From positions 372,001-436,000 of the forward strand of contig NZ_MSCH01000003.1 of assembly GCF_002954545.1 (NCBI RefSeq): a DNA stretch of 64,000 nt, given 5' to 3'. Positions within the stretch are counted from its first letter, which is position 1. The number at the start of each line of letters is the position of its first letter. A program made the position numbers and the translations under genes. This document shows, piece after piece, positions 62,416 to 64,000 of the stretch. Below the pieces are notes generated by a model. It was given only the letters and a program-made list of their open reading frames with translations. It was not told where the DNA came from and made no database searches. The DNA comes from Psychrosphaera saromensis. Lineage in GTDB: Bacteria; Pseudomonadota; Gammaproteobacteria; Enterobacterales; Alteromonadaceae.

Positions 62416-62835
62416 TTAAACGTTAGATAATTGTTTTGGTGTAAAGGCATCCGGTAAAAGACCAGATACTGTCCATATTTTTTGTACATTTTTATGATTT
62501 ACCGCAACCACAGGTGCATCGTTGGCAAAGAACTCAGAGATCACTTGTCTGCAAGCGCCACAAGGTGGTGTTAACTCATCTTGTTCTGTGTAAATCACGA
62601 TAAGCTGAAATTCCTGCTCACCATTAATAACGGCATTACTAATACAGTTACGCTCAGCACAAACCGTTAAACCGTAAGACGCATTTTCAACGTTACAGCC
62701 TTTAACAATATTACCGTTAGCAGTTAATGCCGCAGCACCAACATGGAAGTTGCTATAAGGTGCATAAGCCTTGTTGTATGCGTCTTTGGCAGCATCTACA
62801 AGTTCTTGAGTAAGTAGCTCTTTTAAGTCAGTCAT
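62416..62835 (-). CDS. cdd: Cytidine deaminase, short tetrameric type
   Basis: Deaminates cytidine and deoxycytidine to uridine and deoxyuridine. It carries YAPYSNFHVGAA, the proton-shuttling glutamate in CAERN and zinc-binding PPCGACRQ; at about 139 residues it is the short form, unlike the 294-residue E. coli enzyme. An ATG at 62865 adds ten polar residues (MNDDNNNETI). The predicted transcription start, from the -35 TTGACC at 62893, falls near 62859, downstream of that ATG, so 62835 is favoured even though its ribosome site is weak. Confidence 0.93.
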   Translation of the reverse strand: MTDLKELLTQELVDAAKDAYNKAYAPYSNFHVGAAALTANGNIVKGCNVENASYGLTVCAERNCISNAVINGEQEFQLIVIYTEQDELTPPCGACRQVISEFFANDAPVVAVNHKNVQKIWTVSGLLPDAFTPKQLSNV

Positions 62836-62877
62836 AATAGTTTCATTGTTATTATCGTCATTCATACAATAGCATTG

Positions 62878-62893
62878 TTGACCATTTGGTCAA
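62878..62893 (-). promoter_or_regulatory. RutR-like operator of cdd-deoA
   Basis: A perfect palindrome TTGACCA-N2-TGGTCAA. On the minus strand TTGACC is the -35, with TATTGT 16 bases on as -10. Of the copies in this window it fits the RutR consensus exactly. Confidence 0.7.
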
Positions 62894-62933
62894 GTAATAA
62901 CTATTGTGTGTTAATCACTTTATTTTGCTCATA

Positions 62934-62962
62934 AAAAAACCGCACTAAATAGTGCGGTTTTT
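62934..62962. terminator. Bidirectional-looking intrinsic terminator after the right-edge TonB receptor
   Basis: A-tract, CCGCACT, AAAT loop, AGTGCGG, T-tract. On the minus strand it ends the TonB receptor gene before the cdd promoter. Confidence 0.88.
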
Positions 62963-62986
62963 AATTTAAGGCTTAATCAAATTCGA

Positions 62987-64000
62987 TTAGAATTTATATT
63001 TAATACCAATTTTAGCGCTCCAAGTAGACTCTCTGTCTTGGAACTCAACTGGTGAATCACCAGCTTCTACGCCATTACTTTCATAAACGTATTGGCCAGC
63101 ATCATTGATTGAGTAACCAAATATTGCGTCACTTGTTGAACCAAATGGGTTTTGATAAACACGCGCTGATTTAGCATCAATTAATGCTAATGCATTGTTG
63201 ATATCTATATAGAATATACCTTTATGACCATCTAAGAAGCCAGGTAACTCTTGTTCAAAGCGTAAATCCATTGTAGTTGTCCATGGACCACGGAATGAAT
63301 TTTTATCTAAATAACCACCGCTTGTTGAAGCACCAATAGTATTTAAATCAGCAATGATTTCTTCATAGCTTAAGCCATTAACAAAATCGACAGCTGGATC
63401 ATCAGCACCTGTTGGGATATAAGCTAACGCACTAGTTGTTAAATCTAGGTTACCAGATAACCCATCTTCATCATTAGTTCCAAGTAACCAGCTGTATGGT
63501 TTAGCTGATTTACGTTCCCAGAACATTGAGAAGTTAGAGTTATAACCAGAAACTAGTTCAGTATTATAAGAAAGACTAAATGTTAGTCGATGCTTAGTCT
63601 CAAATGCTGACGTTCCAATCTCAGGACTTTCAGGGTCAATTACAGGGTTATATTCATAAGCTGTATTTGTTGAAGTACCTGTAGCTGAAATACGATCTTG
63701 TACATCAGAGTGAGTGTATGAGAAGTTAGCATTAAAGCCACTTTCAAAACGTTTAGCAATTGAAAGTGATTCAATCAGTGTATGTCCACCTGAACTATTG
63801 CTCAGTAGAGTATCACGATTGCTTCTATTTTCATCCGTTCTAGTATAGATAGGACGACCTTCAACTGTGTATCCGTCGATACCTTTAGAAGTATCTAGGG
63901 TACGTGATAAATCAGACCAGATAAGATCAGTTTCAATATCCTTATACAACACCTCAGCACTAACATACCAGTCTTCACCTAGACCGATGCTAGATAAATC
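62987..64000 (-). CDS. TonB-dependent receptor, C-terminal part (cut by the window edge)
   Basis: The frame is open to the right edge, so at least 338 C-terminal residues of a larger outer-membrane receptor are present; the true start lies outside. The barrel strands alternate as expected, and the end IGIKYKF terminates in phenylalanine. The segment MDLRFEQELPGF-x-x-G-HKGIFYIDINNAL resembles the end of Oar-type receptors with a carboxypeptidase-regulatory domain. Proximity to the salvage genes hints at nucleoside or DNA-derived substrates, without proof. Confidence 0.85.
   Translation of the reverse strand, partial: DLSSIGLGEDWYVSAEVLYKDIETDLIWSDLSRTLDTSKGIDGYTVEGRPIYTRTDENRSNRDTLLSNSSGGHTLIESLSIAKRFESGFNANFSYTHSDVQDRISATGTSTNTAYEYNPVIDPESPEIGTSAFETKHRLTFSLSYNTELVSGYNSNFSMFWERKSAKPYSWLLGTNDEDGLSGNLDLTTSALAYIPTGADDPAVDFVNGLSYEEIIADLNTIGASTSGGYLDKNSFRGPWTTTMDLRFEQELPGFLDGHKGIFYIDINNALALIDAKSARVYQNPFGSTSDAIFGYSINDAGQYVYESNGVEAGDSPVEFQDRESTWSAKIGIKYKF

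Noticed and set aside
62881-62930. A CRP site upstream of cdd (TTGTGTGTTAATCACTT region)
   Set aside because: The half-sites do not have the 6-base spacing of TGTGA-N6-TCACA and match poorly.
1-64000. CRISPR arrays, prophage or integrase-flanked islands
   Set aside because: No repeat-spacer pattern, integrase, transposase or phage structural gene was seen; the tandem arrays at 39541 and 60903 have 7-8-base units and no spacers.

Overview
The window reads as chromosomal DNA of a marine gammaproteobacterium of the order Alteromonadales, most likely a Colwelliaceae member (Colwellia or Thalassotalea type). The basis is AT-rich coding DNA, gene content (Rsd, SlyX, YheV, YheS, OmpR/EnvZ, many TonB-dependent receptors) and gene order. 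This placement is inference from gene content, not a search. No phage, plasmid, CRISPR or complete insertion sequence was seen.

Layout. 0-8 kb is housekeeping: rsd, then a block resembling E. coli fkpA-slyX-slyD-yheV-kefG-kefB-yheS but without slyD, kefG and kefB and with a WD40 lipoprotein inserted, followed by an M1 peptidase and a TIGR02444 gene. 8-11.4 kb holds a tiny membrane protein under a probable FNR-type promoter and a probable zinc uptake locus: a small secreted protein plus a TonB receptor with three His/Asp/Glu-rich insertions. 11.4-17.1 kb holds a small membrane protein, ompR-envZ, a FapA-family protein, a CAT-anticodon tRNA (probably Ile2) and a TIGR02117 protein.

17.4-47.5 kb is a nearly complete purine utilisation supercluster. 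On the plus strand are an exported adenosine deaminase, an unknown lipoprotein, a TonB receptor, a lipoprotein of the purine nucleoside permease/phosphorylase-like family, an NCS2 purine permease and ureDABCEFG. On the minus strand, transcribed from xdhA leftwards, are xdhABC, allantoinase, allantoicase, OHCU decarboxylase, HIU hydrolase, ureidoglycolate lyase, guanine deaminase, the membrane cytochrome-type urate oxidase PuuD, malate synthase G and a RutR-like TetR regulator. An AzgA-type permease lies at the left edge. Together these would take nucleosides across the outer membrane, deaminate and split them, oxidise the bases through xanthine and urate to allantoate, release two ureas and glyoxylate, hydrolyse urea to ammonia, and turn glyoxylate into malate.

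47.8-53.8 kb is a mixed insert: an unknown Ser/Asp-rich protein, a CotH-kinase lipoprotein, a TIGR01777 epimerase, and a LysR regulator divergent from an oxidoreductase and a small monooxygenase. 54-62.9 kb is the nucleoside salvage cluster (xapX-like, deoD, deoB, udk, nupC family, deoC, tdk, upp, deoA, cdd). A TonB receptor runs off the right edge.

The most interesting signal is regulatory. Palindromes of the form TTGAC-N6-GTCAA recur at the promoters of both the purine and the nucleoside genes, usually with the left half acting as the -35 box. The nucleoside versions match the known E. coli RutR consensus, and a RutR-like regulator is encoded in the cluster. Two tandem-repeat arrays that begin exactly at stop codons (after upp and after uraD) are also notable.
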